A DNA stretch of 64,000 bases from Paraflavitalea soli (GCF_003555545.1 NZ_CP032157.1:314546-378545); one strand, 5' to 3'. Shown: positions 1-9,363, counted from the stretch's first letter. Numbers and translations are program-made. The notes: a model not told the origin generated them from the sequence alone.

Positions 1-2289
1 ATACCCGATACCCAGGTTCCAGATGAGGTTGTCTTTTCTCCAGGCGCTATTGCCAAACTGTATCTTATCAACTACCCAGCGCTCACCATCAGGCAGCCAG
101 GGCTTGCGCAGCGGAAAAGCCACATCCAGCCGGATGATGAGGATCGTAACGTCCAGGCGCAAGCCCAAACCTGCCCCTACCGCTATTTCTTTCAGGAAAG
201 TTTTACTGAACTGGGCGCCCGGTTTATTGGGATCATTATTGTACAGCCAGATATTGCCGGCATCTACAAAGGCCGCCCCTTCCACAATACTAAACAGTTT
301 GCCGCGTAACTCCGTATTGAGCTCCAGCTTGATATCGCCCGTTTGGTCCTGCACCCCTGTTTGGGTAACATCATAATAAGTGCCAGGCCCCAGACCACGG
401 TTGCGGAAGGCCCGTATACTATTGGTACCGCCACTGAAAAACTGTTTGATATAAGGCAGGGATCTGGAATTGCCATGGGGCAAGCTGGCGCCGATGATGA
501 GGCGGTTGGCCCAGCTGCTTTTGGCGCCCGTTTGCAGGTAATACCGGAGATCGGCTTCTCCCTTTACATATTGCGAAAATACAGCGCCGAATAGCTGGCC
601 CGATTTGCCGCTGTTGCTATCCCCCAGGATCAGGCCTGCCAGGTTGCCCGAAGCATCCAGTGTACCGCTGAAATAGAAGCCCGAAGAATGGGCTTGCTTA
701 TCTATCCGGTCATCATACGTAAAATTATATGTGCTGCCGAGTATGAACTGCTTTTCGATGGCTTTTTCCAGCGTAGGGTCAAGCGCCATTTGTGCTTTGT
801 ACTCATCGGTTACGTTCAGTGGCTGCACGTAGTTAATGCTGATGGGATTGAATTGGTGTTCCTTATAAAGACTTTCTTTCCAGGCATAACCATAGGAGGC
901 CCTGAATGAATTGAGGGTATACAGCTTGCGCTTGTTCAACATGTCGTACCCTACCAGCATATTGGTTTTGGGTACAAAACCGCCTTTCGGATTGATCTTG
1001 AAGAAAGGGATCAGGAACCGGGGAAAGGTCAGCGATCCTTCCAGCCCGATACGGTATACATTATAGCCTTTCTGCGCACTGCTGTATTGCACTTCCGCAC
1101 CACCTGATGCCGTGATCTTGAGCAATTCACCGGCACGGAACGTATTGCGGTTGCGCCAGGATACAGAAAGATTGGTACCTACCAGGTTATTGCTCTTGGA
1201 TGTGCCATTCAGTTCAGCACGCAATGATTTCTTGGGATTGGGTGTGAGGTAATAATAAGTGTTCAACTGGGCAAAAGGAGAGGTGGTATCCCGTTCAAAC
1301 CGGTTCTTCACAAACTTGAATACACCCAGGTTGATCAGGCGGTTCAGTGATAAGTTATGGTCCTTTCGGTTATAAATATCATTGGGTTGGAATTGCATGG
1401 CCTGCTCAAACAGGTAAGGCTTATACAGTTTGGCACGATCTACCACTGTATATCCCTTGTACAACTCCCCGCCGCGCCGGGAACTATCGGTGTTGGCATT
1501 CAGCCGGAAATTGGTATAGATCACTACATCCTTGATCGTATACATCTCTTTGGCATTCCGGGGCAATCCGGGTTTCAATACCACATACATATTCACCCGG
1601 TTATTGCCAATCGTACTGTCGGTTTCAACCATCAGGTATTCAGGATTGAAATAGTAAAAGCCATTGTCCTTTAAATAAGCATCGATGCGTTCACGTTCCA
1701 GCTTGATCACATCCAGGCTATACGGCTCGCCCCGCTTCAGTATGGTTTGTTTTTCTGTTTGCCGGATAGTATTGCCAAGAAAACTGCTATCCATTTCATA
1801 CCGTACGGTATCAATGATGTATTGTTTGCCGGTCTTGACCTTATAGGTAGCTCTTGCTTTTTTATGTTTCACCGTCGTATCACCGGTCACCTCCGCCTGG
1901 AAAAAACCTTTGTTCTGCAGGTAGTTTTGTAAAATGTCGGCATTCCGGGTCAGACTAACCTCGCTCAGCAATACCGGTGGTTCTCCTGTTTTATTTTTTA
2001 GTTTGCCCCGGAAAGAAGTTTCTGATGTTGGATTACCGGCCAGGTTATATATCCAGAGCTTGAACCGGATGCCCAGGAATTTCCGGTTGGGCCGGGGGCG
2101 TGTTAAGGAGGTCAGTTCCGTGGCAAGGGCCTTTCTCTTTTTCTTGCCCAGTCCTTCAGCCTTCACTTTCACGGTGGCGCCCAGGTACAACGCATCATTG
2201 GCCGGCAGGTGCTTCGTATTGCTGCAGGAGGCCATCACCACCACAAAGCCAGTCAATAACAGTCCGTATATATATCCTTGTCTTCTCAA
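1..2289 (-). CDS. tamL: TamL-like outer-membrane BamA/TamA family lipoprotein (3' end cut by window)
   Basis: The frame is open from 2289 to the window edge. It ends in NLIWNLGIGY, which looks like the last beta-strand of a BamA-type barrel, so only a few codons are missing. The N-terminus MRRQGYIYG is followed by a hydrophobic stretch and the lipobox VMASC, so this is a lipoprotein. POTRA-like segments follow, then a C-terminal barrel with the sequence FFSGGTNSIRAFRNRGLGPG, typical of the Omp85 surface-antigen domain. In Bacteroidota the TamA role is taken by such lipoproteins (TamL), paired with TamB, and tamB lies directly upstream here. The start is TTG at 2289. No ATG lies between it and the in-frame stop at 2308-2310, and the only downstream ATG falls inside the signal peptide. 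Family assignment is firm. The name TamL rests on the lipobox and the neighbour. Confidence 0.85.
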   Translation of the reverse strand, partial: MRRQGYIYGLLLTGFVVVMASCSNTKHLPANDALYLGATVKVKAEGLGKKKRKALATELTSLTRPRPNRKFLGIRFKLWIYNLAGNPTSETSFRGKLKNKTGEPPVLLSEVSLTRNADILQNYLQNKGFFQAEVTGDTTVKHKKARATYKVKTGKQYIIDTVRYEMDSSFLGNTIRQTEKQTILKRGEPYSLDVIKLERERIDAYLKDNGFYYFNPEYLMVETDSTIGNNRVNMYVVLKPGLPRNAKEMYTIKDVVIYTNFRLNANTDSSRRGGELYKGYTVVDRAKLYKPYLFEQAMQFQPNDIYNRKDHNLSLNRLINLGVFKFVKNRFERDTTSPFAQLNTYYYLTPNPKKSLRAELNGTSKSNNLVGTNLSVSWRNRNTFRAGELLKITASGGAEVQYSSAQKGYNVYRIGLEGSLTFPRFLIPFFKINPKGGFVPKTNMLVGYDMLNKRKLYTLNSFRASYGYAWKESLYKEHQFNPISINYVQPLNVTDEYKAQMALDPTLEKAIEKQFILGSTYNFTYDDRIDKQAHSSGFYFSGTLDASGNLAGLILGDSNSGKSGQLFGAVFSQYVKGEADLRYYLQTGAKSSWANRLIIGASLPHGNSRSLPYIKQFFSGGTNSIRAFRNRGLGPGTYYDVTQTGVQDQTGDIKLELNTELRGKLFSIVEGAAFVDAGNIWLYNNDPNKPGAQFSKTFLKEIAVGAGLGLRLDVTILIIRLDVAFPLRKPWLPDGERWVVDKIQFGNSAWRKDNLIWNLGIGY

Positions 2290-2312
2290 TGTATGTAGAT
2301 TCAGTACTTATG

Positions 2313-2396
2313 TTAAAAGCTGTTAGCGGTTAGGCATTAGCCTTTAGCAATACAGCTAACCGCTAAAGGCTAATAGCTAACAGCTAAAAGCTAATA
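2313..2396. repeat. Heptad-period inverted array after tamB
   Basis: Read on the minus strand, one base after the tamB stop codon, there are twelve consecutive 7-bp units. The first six have the form nnTTAGC (tattagc, ttttagc, tgttagc, tattagc, ctttagc, ggttagc). The later ones carry the complementary core CTAA (ctaaagg, ctaatgc, ctaaccg, ctaacag). The two halves can pair into a long imperfect hairpin between tamB and tamL. It could act as a terminator, attenuator or mRNA stabiliser, but the function is not known from the sequence. Confidence 0.85.
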
Positions 2397-2397
2397 C

Positions 2398-5300
2398 CTA
2401 ATTCGTTTTCGGCGGCACCACAGGTGGCTCTTCCTTCTTTCCTTCCCGTTCAAGTCTTTGCTTTTGCCGTTCCAGCCGCCTCGCCTCCCGCTTCTTCGCC
2501 GATTCAAATATTTCCCGGAACTTATTATAGTCGATCGTGATCACCAGGCCCACACCCGTCTCTACTATATAACCCTCCAGTATGCCTTCATATTCATTCT
2601 TGCGGTATGCCCGCACCATATACCGGCCATCACGGCTCAGTTGGTAATCCAATGATACATTGCCCGCAATATTATTGCTCTGCCGGTTCGTATTCTGCGA
2701 TCCTTCCAGTTCAAAATTGCTGCCCACGGTTACCTTCAGGCGGTCATTCAACAGTCGTTTCGATACCTCCACATTCAGGTCCGTCCGGTTCCTGAATTCA
2801 CCGGTACTATAATCCTCTTCCGACTGCACATCAAAATTGATGTCCACGCCTTCTATCAGTCCCGACGCCAGCCGGTTCAGTTGTTCCGTTAAAAGTTTGC
2901 TCACGCTCTGCCGGGCAAATCCCTCCGCCGTTAGGCTGCTATTGCCCGTAATGAAGGGATCTTCCCGGATAAACCGGTTCAGCAGCAGCAGCGCAAACAC
3001 CTGCTTGTTCATTTCTGCCGGTTGCTGCCGCAATTGCTCCAGCTTGGTATTGGAGTTTTCTACGATCGATTTGTCTATCCCGTAATTTTTATCCTCCGGC
3101 AGCTTGATGTCAAAAGCGATTTTGGGTTTCATCAGGTCGCCCGTCATGATCAGGTACACTTCAAAGGGCAGTTTTTGCCGGTACGTGTTGCGTGTGCTGG
3201 CCGGCATTTGATCCAGCTGACTTTCCACCAGGTCAATGGGTGCCGTATTGGCCACATACATGGCGGTGATGTCTACATCTGCCTTGGTAGGTTCGCCCTG
3301 CCAGATGAGGCGGCTGCCTTTTTGAATATCAAATTTGCGTTTCAGGAAATTGAAGGACAGCTCATAACTGCCTTGCTCCAGTTCATAAGTACCCGTCAGC
3401 GTTACCTTGCCGCTGGGGTCAATACCGCCGTTGAGGTTGGCTTCGCCTTTCACCCGCAGCAGATCACCATTGCCTTCATCTACGATCAGGTTCAGTTCCG
3501 CTTCTTTATCGATGGTAATATTGACCGAAATATCATAGTCCCGGATATCCGTCATGTTGAGGGAGTCAAGTCGGGCATCCACCCATAAGGTATCATTGGC
3601 CAGGGAGTCGCGGTCCACAAAACGTACGATCCCTTCCCGGTCCTGTACACCCGGGTCTTCCTGCGGCAATACCACCGTGAGTTTGGTTTTTTCATTCACC
3701 TTCAGCGATCCGTCTACTACCGGGTGCAGTTCTGTGCCTTTGATCGAAAGCCGGCTGTTCAGGTACAGCTGACCATAATACAGGTTATTGTCTTTCTTGG
3801 TACTGTTCAGCGCCTGAAAATTGCGCGCATTGAATACCAGGTCAAACTTATAATTGCTGAAGTTCGTAGTATAGGCCGTCCCATCCAGTTCCGCCGTATT
3901 GTTGGCCGAATCCCGGATCGTGAACTTGTCAAATACCACCCCTTCATTCGTGATGCTTATTTTCTCCTGGTCTATTTTCAGCGCCGTGCTCAGCGCAGCC
4001 GGCGTCAGTATCGCTTTGTTGAAATTCAGTTCCCCGTTTACCGAAGGTTTATCCATCGTGCCAGTAATGGCAAACTGTCCATTCACCGTACCTGATGCTT
4101 TCTTGATGCTGCCCATGCTCACCCCCTCCAGGGTGTTGAGTTGTAATTGCCGCACCGCTACATTAAAGTCAAAGGAACTTACATCTGCTACTTTGTATAC
4201 CCCTTTCACACCTACATCATTACCGCGTCCCGTCAGCGTAATATCCGCATCATAATTATCCGTCACTTTATTGTTCACCACCGCATGCAGGTCACCCAGC
4301 GTATCTTTATTTACACTAAGGTTATTGACCGTAAGATCACCCACAAACACAGGCGCCTTCGTAATATTGGTGAAGCTGATATTACCATTCAGTTCTCCAT
4401 CTGCCAGCAGCGAATCTTTCTGGATAAAACTAGCCAGTGTGGCGATCCTGAACCTGGAGAACTCAACCCCTAAAGGTTGTCCCTGTTGATCTTCTCTTGT
4501 CTGGATCGTCAGCCGCTGGTCCATAAAGCTCAGCCAGAAGTTACGGGCCGTAATATTGGTAGAGTCTATCCTGATCACATTGTCATTGCTAGCCAGCCAG
4601 GGCTGGTAGTTCAGCATCAGCGAATCGGGCCGCATGGAAAACTCATACACCCCTTTAGTGGGCTGCGACAACAGCCCTTCCAGGTGATACTTGTCTTTGC
4701 CATTCACATCCGTCGTGTTCAACGCAAAGTTGATCTTGTTGTCAGCCAGGTTGGCCCTTAAGGAAGCACCATATACATTTAAGGATTGCCCCACCTTAAC
4801 GCCATCGATCGTGACCACGGCCTGCAAGCGCTCTTCATTTGTATTGGCCGTCAGCGCCAGGTTACTGATCTCATTGGCGCCATAGATCACCAGCGGCGCT
4901 TTCAGCGAGGCATTCAATCCGCCATTGCTGGTAAAATGTCCTGTCAGTAGCACGGGCTCCATCTTTTTCAGGTCGGGCACAAATCCCTGTAGCAGGGGTT
5001 TATTGATCAACGTGGCATTTACCCTGAAATCATAGGGTGGGAGTGCGGTGAGTGAATCCGTCGTATTGGAAAAATACTTTTGCACCGACCGCTGTACCAC
5101 CGTACCCAGTTCGGTGAGCCGGTACTGTCCCCACAGTTGTGCCGTGAGTACTTCACTGTTCAGGCGGATCACCTTACCGGAATCAGTAATGTCAGCGACT
5201 ACCTCCACGCTATCTGTTTCGATCCGTTTTTCACCCATCACCAGCAGGTTCTTACTCACCAGCAGGCGTCCTTTCAAACTATCTATGTTCAGGATGGGGA

Positions 5301-7497
5301 AGTCTGCGTCTATATTGCCCCGGTAAAGAATAGCGTCCTCTGTCAGGTGCAATGCTTTGGTATTGATGCTGTCGATCACTGCATGCAGTTTGATGGCGGG
5401 ATAAGTACTGGCTACACTGCCCGATGCATCGAGGGAGAAATGAATGGGATCATTTTGAATGCCGGCTTGCACCGTAAATTGTTGTTGCGCCATATGGCCG
5501 TTCACTTTGAAGTCACGGTACGTATAGCCTTTGTATTCCGCTACGGCTATTTTTCCATTAACCGTAGCATCCATTGTTTTGGGTACACGGCCCTTGCCTT
5601 TGGCGCTTACCTCCATCGTCAGCAATCCCAGGTCGGGTTGTTGCAGCAACTGCTTCAGATCGAAAGAGCGGGTGGTTACCACCGCATCATACCCGATATT
5701 ATTGGAATCGGCAGGGTTCTGCACGGTACCTTTAAAAGTAGCCGTGCCCAACGTGGTATTGAGCAGCAGATCGGCGAAGAGATTTTTTTCTGTACCATTC
5801 ACCTTACCGCTCAGGTTGAATTGCGAAGGGATCGTAATAGTAGCGGGGATCGTACCGGCAGGCAATAGCATCCGCACATCTTTGGCGCTGCTGCTGATGT
5901 CTTTGATCACCAGGTTGGCCTGCAGCTGTTTCATGTCCGGCAGGCCTTTGATATAGCCAGCCATCTCCACATTCGTTTGCTGTAAGCCTTTCACACGAAA
6001 GGATGCAATACGCAAGTCCTTCACCGATCCGCTCACCCGGCTGTTGATATACCAGGTCGCATTGGGATTGGCAAAAGCGGGTTGCGCATGCAGGTCAGGT
6101 GCAAACGTAAGGATATCCTTTACCTGCACCTTGCTGTTCTGCACATCCATATCCAGTTGCAGCAGACTGATATTCTTTTGTAAAGCTTCCAGGGAAGGAT
6201 AACTTACATCCACACTTCTTTCCAGCCGGGTGCCCGGCGTTTCCACCAGCAGGTCGTGCAGGTAAGCACCTTTGGCGGTATATTGAAAACTGGTTTGCAG
6301 TTGTTGCAGCTTGAAACCCGATTGTTCGGTAAAGCTGCCTGCTTCAATTTGCCCGCTGATCGTGTCCGTGCTGTAGTGGATATCCCTGGCCCCAAACTGC
6401 AGGTCTTGCAGGTCCAGGTGCGCATAGTCCATACCGGCTTTCGCTTTGGGTGCATTGTCATCATCCATCCGGAAAGCGGTTTTCTCCAGTTGGAGTTGTC
6501 CCACCGTCACCAGCCAGCCGGCATCCGCCTGCGCCTTCACTTCCTGTTTTATTTCTTTCACCACCACTTTGGCCGCCGGCTTCTTGCCCATGCGTACCGT
6601 GGCTGTGGTATTGTTCAGATTCACCTCATCCAGCCGTACGATGCGTTTGGTCAGGTCCAGCTGCCGCATGTCTACCGTCAGTTCGCCCAGTTGGAGATTG
6701 GTATAAAAAGCGCTCACATCATTGCCATAATCGAGGGCGCAATCTTCCAGCGCTATTTGTTTAAAGGATAATTGCAGGTCTGTGCCCGCAGCGGCATCTG
6801 CACTGTCTGTGGCCGGCGATTCTTCGTTCACCAGTGGTTTACGCTGGTAAATACGGGCCCTTAAACCACTTAGCCTGGTAGCGGGCACAGAAAAGATAGA
6901 GTGGGTGGGGTCAAACACATCAATGCGCGTATCCAGGTGACCTACATATACCGCCATATCGTTGCCCGTCACCACATCATTGTAGCGGGCCTGCACTTTA
7001 TCCAGTACCACATGTTTGATCGCCATCTTCATGCTGCTCGTATCCGTAGAAGGAGCGGAGGGTTCTTTGGGGGCAAAAGCATCTACAATAAACTGGAAAT
7101 TGAACGTGGTATCCGGCAGGGTCCGCTTAATATGGGCGGTAATGCCTTCCAGGTTCACCTCATTCACCAGCAATTCACTTTTGAACAAGCGCCACAGGTT
7201 TACGTCAAACTTCATGCGGCCGCCATAGAACAGCGTATCCTTTTGCCGGTCCTCGAGGTAAATGCCTTCCAGTACGATCTTTTTGGGAAAACCGATATAC
7301 AACTTGCCTACGGCCACTTTCGTTTGGAGCTTCTTTTCCAGCCAGCTCACCGCCTTACCCCGGAGGAAGTTTTGAACAGGGGGCGTTTGTATCAGTACCA
7401 GCAACAGGATCAATACGCCCAGGATGACCAGGATCGTCTTGAGAACGATCCGCCCGATCTTTTTGAGTTTAGCAGGCACAGTGGTCGGTTGTTTCAA
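2398..7497 (-). CDS. tamB: Translocation and assembly module protein TamB (DUF490)
   Basis: This 1699-residue protein has a short basic N-terminus, one transmembrane anchor at about residues 17-39 (ILVILGVLILLLVLI), and a very long repetitive beta-rich AsmA/TamB-like body. The C-terminal DUF490 domain spans roughly residues 1250-1650 and includes VFALLLLNRFIRED and LNRLASGLIEGVDINFDV. TamB spans the periplasm and works with the Omp85 partner (tamL, downstream) in outer-membrane protein insertion or lipid transport. It is longer than the proteobacterial protein (about 1260 residues), as is usual in Bacteroidota. The start codon is TTG (7497-7495), the same rare choice as in tamL. Several long antisense frames over this gene are shadows. 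Confidence 0.93.
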   Translation of the reverse strand: MKQPTTVPAKLKKIGRIVLKTILVILGVLILLLVLIQTPPVQNFLRGKAVSWLEKKLQTKVAVGKLYIGFPKKIVLEGIYLEDRQKDTLFYGGRMKFDVNLWRLFKSELLVNEVNLEGITAHIKRTLPDTTFNFQFIVDAFAPKEPSAPSTDTSSMKMAIKHVVLDKVQARYNDVVTGNDMAVYVGHLDTRIDVFDPTHSIFSVPATRLSGLRARIYQRKPLVNEESPATDSADAAAGTDLQLSFKQIALEDCALDYGNDVSAFYTNLQLGELTVDMRQLDLTKRIVRLDEVNLNNTTATVRMGKKPAAKVVVKEIKQEVKAQADAGWLVTVGQLQLEKTAFRMDDDNAPKAKAGMDYAHLDLQDLQFGARDIHYSTDTISGQIEAGSFTEQSGFKLQQLQTSFQYTAKGAYLHDLLVETPGTRLERSVDVSYPSLEALQKNISLLQLDMDVQNSKVQVKDILTFAPDLHAQPAFANPNATWYINSRVSGSVKDLRIASFRVKGLQQTNVEMAGYIKGLPDMKQLQANLVIKDISSSAKDVRMLLPAGTIPATITIPSQFNLSGKVNGTEKNLFADLLLNTTLGTATFKGTVQNPADSNNIGYDAVVTTRSFDLKQLLQQPDLGLLTMEVSAKGKGRVPKTMDATVNGKIAVAEYKGYTYRDFKVNGHMAQQQFTVQAGIQNDPIHFSLDASGSVASTYPAIKLHAVIDSINTKALHLTEDAILYRGNIDADFPILNIDSLKGRLLVSKNLLVMGEKRIETDSVEVVADITDSGKVIRLNSEVLTAQLWGQYRLTELGTVVQRSVQKYFSNTTDSLTALPPYDFRVNATLINKPLLQGFVPDLKKMEPVLLTGHFTSNGGLNASLKAPLVIYGANEISNLALTANTNEERLQAVVTIDGVKVGQSLNVYGASLRANLADNKINFALNTTDVNGKDKYHLEGLLSQPTKGVYEFSMRPDSLMLNYQPWLASNDNVIRIDSTNITARNFWLSFMDQRLTIQTREDQQGQPLGVEFSRFRIATLASFIQKDSLLADGELNGNISFTNITKAPVFVGDLTVNNLSVNKDTLGDLHAVVNNKVTDNYDADITLTGRGNDVGVKGVYKVADVSSFDFNVAVRQLQLNTLEGVSMGSIKKASGTVNGQFAITGTMDKPSVNGELNFNKAILTPAALSTALKIDQEKISITNEGVVFDKFTIRDSANNTAELDGTAYTTNFSNYKFDLVFNARNFQALNSTKKDNNLYYGQLYLNSRLSIKGTELHPVVDGSLKVNEKTKLTVVLPQEDPGVQDREGIVRFVDRDSLANDTLWVDARLDSLNMTDIRDYDISVNITIDKEAELNLIVDEGNGDLLRVKGEANLNGGIDPSGKVTLTGTYELEQGSYELSFNFLKRKFDIQKGSRLIWQGEPTKADVDITAMYVANTAPIDLVESQLDQMPASTRNTYRQKLPFEVYLIMTGDLMKPKIAFDIKLPEDKNYGIDKSIVENSNTKLEQLRQQPAEMNKQVFALLLLNRFIREDPFITGNSSLTAEGFARQSVSKLLTEQLNRLASGLIEGVDINFDVQSEEDYSTGEFRNRTDLNVEVSKRLLNDRLKVTVGSNFELEGSQNTNRQSNNIAGNVSLDYQLSRDGRYMVRAYRKNEYEGILEGYIVETGVGLVITIDYNKFREIFESAKKREARRLERQKQRLEREGKKEEPPVVPPKTN

Positions 7498-7846
7498 AAT
7501 AAATCTTGCATTTATTTGTAATACTATCAGTTATGCGAAAAGGCTCCTTTGTATAATTCAAAAAGCAAGCCTTTTTTACCTGGCCGTATTTGTATGATGG
7601 AAACTAAGAAACGGGGAGATCGCTCTACAAATTAACGAAATCTGTCGTTTGACGAGGGAAGAAAATAGAATGTAGAATACAGAATCCAGCATACAGAAGC
7701 GGGCGACCAGGGTCTGAAGTCAGGTCTTAGTCTGCGGTCAGAAGCCGGAATTGGAAGTAAGGAGCCCGTAGGCTAGCAAGCAGCAACCAGCATGCTGCCA
7801 TTCTGTATTCTTCTGTATTCTGTATTCTGAATTCTGTATTCTGTTC
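7498..7846. other. Intergenic region between cinA and tamB
   Basis: About 350 bases without a gene. The part nearest tamB (7498-7640) is AT-rich and should hold the tamB promoter, but I see no clear TTG-N19-TANNTTTG match. The rest is mainly the inverted heptad arms plus a G-rich middle (7701-7795) in which I see no coding frame. Confidence 0.6.
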
Positions 7847-7848
7847 TC
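7668..7848. repeat. Heptad-period inverted arrays between cinA and tamB
   Basis: The left arm at 7668-7702 reads gaatgta, gaataca, gaatcca, gcataca, gaagcgg, an exact 7-bp period. The right arm at 7804-7848 reads tgtattc, a 3-bp slip, then tgtattc, tgtattc, tgaattc, tgtattc, tgttctc. Unit gaataca is the exact reverse complement of tgtattc, so the arms can pair across about 100 bases. The right arm overlaps the cinA stop codon (7847-7849). The arms therefore lie in the 3' tail of cinA and upstream of tamB. Function unknown. Confidence 0.8.
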
Positions 7849-8332
7849 AACTCCTTTCCAAACACCCTTCCAGTATCCTCAGCACCTGCTCCGCATAATC
7901 TACCTGCACAGCAGGGGCGGCGCCGGCGCTGGAATTGATCTTTTCGAGGGTAAGTACCTCTCCTTTATAGGTGGCGGCTACATAAGCAAAGATGTCATGA
8001 ATGCCTTTTTCAGGCAAGGGAGCTGCATAGCCGGTGATGGCAATGCCATAATCACTCATGAATAATTTTTGAACGCCGATGCTCATTTGCAGGGCTACTT
8101 TAGCTGATACGCAATTGCTGAATTCGGCTTCGATGGGATCGATGTGGAGATGTTTGCATTTCTGCCCCAGGTTGTAAGTAGTGATGCCGCCCTGGAAAAA
8201 GAAAGAAGCTTCTTCTGCAGAAGAGAGGATGGCTTGTACATAACCGGCTGTTACACTCTCTGCTACGGCAATCGTTTCGTGCCGGGCAGCCAGCAAAGCG
8301 CGGATGGTATTGGCTTTGTTTTCAAATAGCAT
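7847..8332 (-). CDS. CinA C-terminal family protein (PncC-like NMN amidohydrolase)
   Basis: 161 residues, the size of the free-standing CinA C-terminal domain. Conserved blocks are visible: AVAESVTAGYVQAIL near residue 22 (family AESxTGG), FFFQGGITTYN near 45-55, and GIAITGYAAPLPEKG near 95-110 (family ITGxAGP). The family deamidates nicotinamide mononucleotide to nicotinate mononucleotide in pyridine nucleotide recycling. Here some glycines of the AESCTGG and GIAGP motifs are replaced (TAGY, YAAP), so activity is less certain than family membership. ATG start at 8332. The gene reads toward tamB, and its stop codon lies inside a heptad array. Confidence 0.8.
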   Translation of the reverse strand: MLFENKANTIRALLAARHETIAVAESVTAGYVQAILSSAEEASFFFQGGITTYNLGQKCKHLHIDPIEAEFSNCVSAKVALQMSIGVQKLFMSDYGIAITGYAAPLPEKGIHDIFAYVAATYKGEVLTLEKINSSAGAAPAVQVDYAEQVLRILEGCLERS

Positions 8333-8540
8333 GGCAGTGGTTAATCAAAGTGACAGGTCAAAATATGAAAAGCTCGTTGCTCCTAACGGCTGTCAGGCCC
8401 TTGTAGCTTCGTTATCTTGGTTGCCCTGGAAGAAAGAAAAGCGGAGGAGTAACTGTATTACTTACCGACTTCCAGACTTCTCCGGCTTTCGCGCTTTTCC
8501 CGTAAAGGTTAATGATCAATGAACGATGGTATAAAGAGTA

Positions 8541-8720
8541 TCAGGTTTTCTTCCGTTGTTGCTTATTGTGGTGGGGCTTTTTGTTGTGGGTAACATCATT
8601 CCCTTTGAAATCCTGCTCCTCATTTTTCCGGCTGTCAAGGTTGTCCCTGATCTCCGGTTTCGGGATCGTATGGTGCCCCTGTTTACTTTGCTTTGTAGTT
8701 TGACTGCGTGTGGTTTTCAT
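8541..8720 (-). CDS. Small hydrophilic conserved hypothetical protein
   Basis: 59 residues from ATG at 8720; a TTG five codons upstream is a less likely start. The protein is highly charged, with no membrane segment, and has a central patch IPKPEIRDNLDSRKNEEQ followed by KGNDVTHNKK and a basic tail. The patch resembles a family of short unannotated Bacteroidota proteins that I recall, but no function is known to me. Like its downstream neighbours it is on the minus strand. Confidence is moderate because the protein is short and low in complexity. Confidence 0.5.
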   Translation of the reverse strand: MKTTRSQTTKQSKQGHHTIPKPEIRDNLDSRKNEEQDFKGNDVTHNKKPHHNKQQRKKT

Positions 8721-8770
8721 ATGTGCGGTTTTCAACGATCAGTAAAAAGATAATGCCAGTCTTGCCGCTG

Positions 8771-8840
8771 TACTCCCGTCTCCAAACGCTTAACGCTCAC
8801 CTCTAAGCTCCCGACTCATAACTCCCAACGCTGCTCTCAA
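8771..8840. repeat. Heptad-period direct array overlapping a response-regulator stop codon
   Basis: Ten 7-bp units run without a slip: tactccc, gtctcca, aacgctt, aacgctc, acctcta, agctccc, gactcat, aactccc, aacgctg, ctctcaa. The consensus is aaCTCcc. The last unit covers the stop codon (8837-8839) of the response regulator read on the minus strand. No complementary arm is visible nearby, but an array with a similar word lies at 9294-9363 on the other side of the same gene, in the same orientation. Confidence 0.8.
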
Positions 8841-9268
8841 CTCTGTACTTCCTCCTCCTGTATCCCCTTCCCTTCCTTGCCGATCTTGTGGAACCACCAG
8901 GCTATCTGCTGGCATTCTGTAAAAGTGGCCGGCTTCGTAATATAGGCAGCGGCGCCAATTTCCTTGCAACGCGTGCGTTCAAGGTCATTAATGGAAGTGG
9001 AATAAATAATAACAGGTATATCCTGGTACAGCGGATGTTGCTTCAGGTAGGACAGCGTTTCCCGGCCATTCATCCGGGGCATGTTCAGGTCCATCACGAT
9101 GAGCGAGGGCAATTCATGGGGTGGCAGCTGGTTCAGCAATTCAATGGCCGATTCCCCGTTGTCCGCAAACCGCAGGGTATCTCCAATACCATTATCGCTG
9201 AATGCTTCCTGCATCAGAAATTGGTCTTCCGAATCATCATCCACCAGCAATATTGTTTTCTCTACCAT
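8837..9268 (-). CDS. Single-domain response regulator (CheY-like)
   Basis: 143 residues, a receiver domain only. The acidic pocket is D10-D12 (LLVDDDSED), the phospho-acceptor is D60 in VMDLNMPRMNG, the switch Ser/Thr is in IIYSTS (about 90), and the conserved lysine is K112 in YITKP. There is no output domain, so it probably acts by protein contact or phosphotransfer. It is divergent from the giant HAMP kinase at 9651, with a 382-base spacer holding a palindrome. That kinase is a plausible partner, but this is inferred from position only. Confidence 0.92.
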   Translation of the reverse strand: MVEKTILLVDDDSEDQFLMQEAFSDNGIGDTLRFADNGESAIELLNQLPPHELPSLIVMDLNMPRMNGRETLSYLKQHPLYQDIPVIIYSTSINDLERTRCKEIGAAAYITKPATFTECQQIAWWFHKIGKEGKGIQEEEVQS

Positions 9269-9293
9269 ACGTACAGTTTAGATCCGCCTTCCC

Positions 9294-9363
9294 GCCTCAA
9301 GACTTCCAACTCTCGGCTCAGGACTCCCAACTCCGGACTCAAGACGCTCCACTCGCGACTCCG
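9294..9363. repeat. Heptad-period direct array upstream of the response regulator
   Basis: Ten units of exactly 7 bp: gcctcaa, gacttcc, aactctc, ggctcag, gactccc, aactccg, gactcaa, gacgctc, cactcgc, gactccg, with consensus gaCTCnn. It lies 26 bp upstream of the minus-strand response regulator start. Its word is close to that of the array at 8771-8840, so the gene is bracketed by related arrays in the same orientation. Confidence 0.8.

Noticed and set aside
5080-5868. Plus-strand 262-codon frame inside tamB
   Set aside because: Antisense to a clear TamB protein and without any domain of its own.
7540-7577. Complementary AAAAGGCT and AGCCTTTTTT near tamB as a terminator
   Set aside because: The loop is too large and no plus-strand gene ends there.
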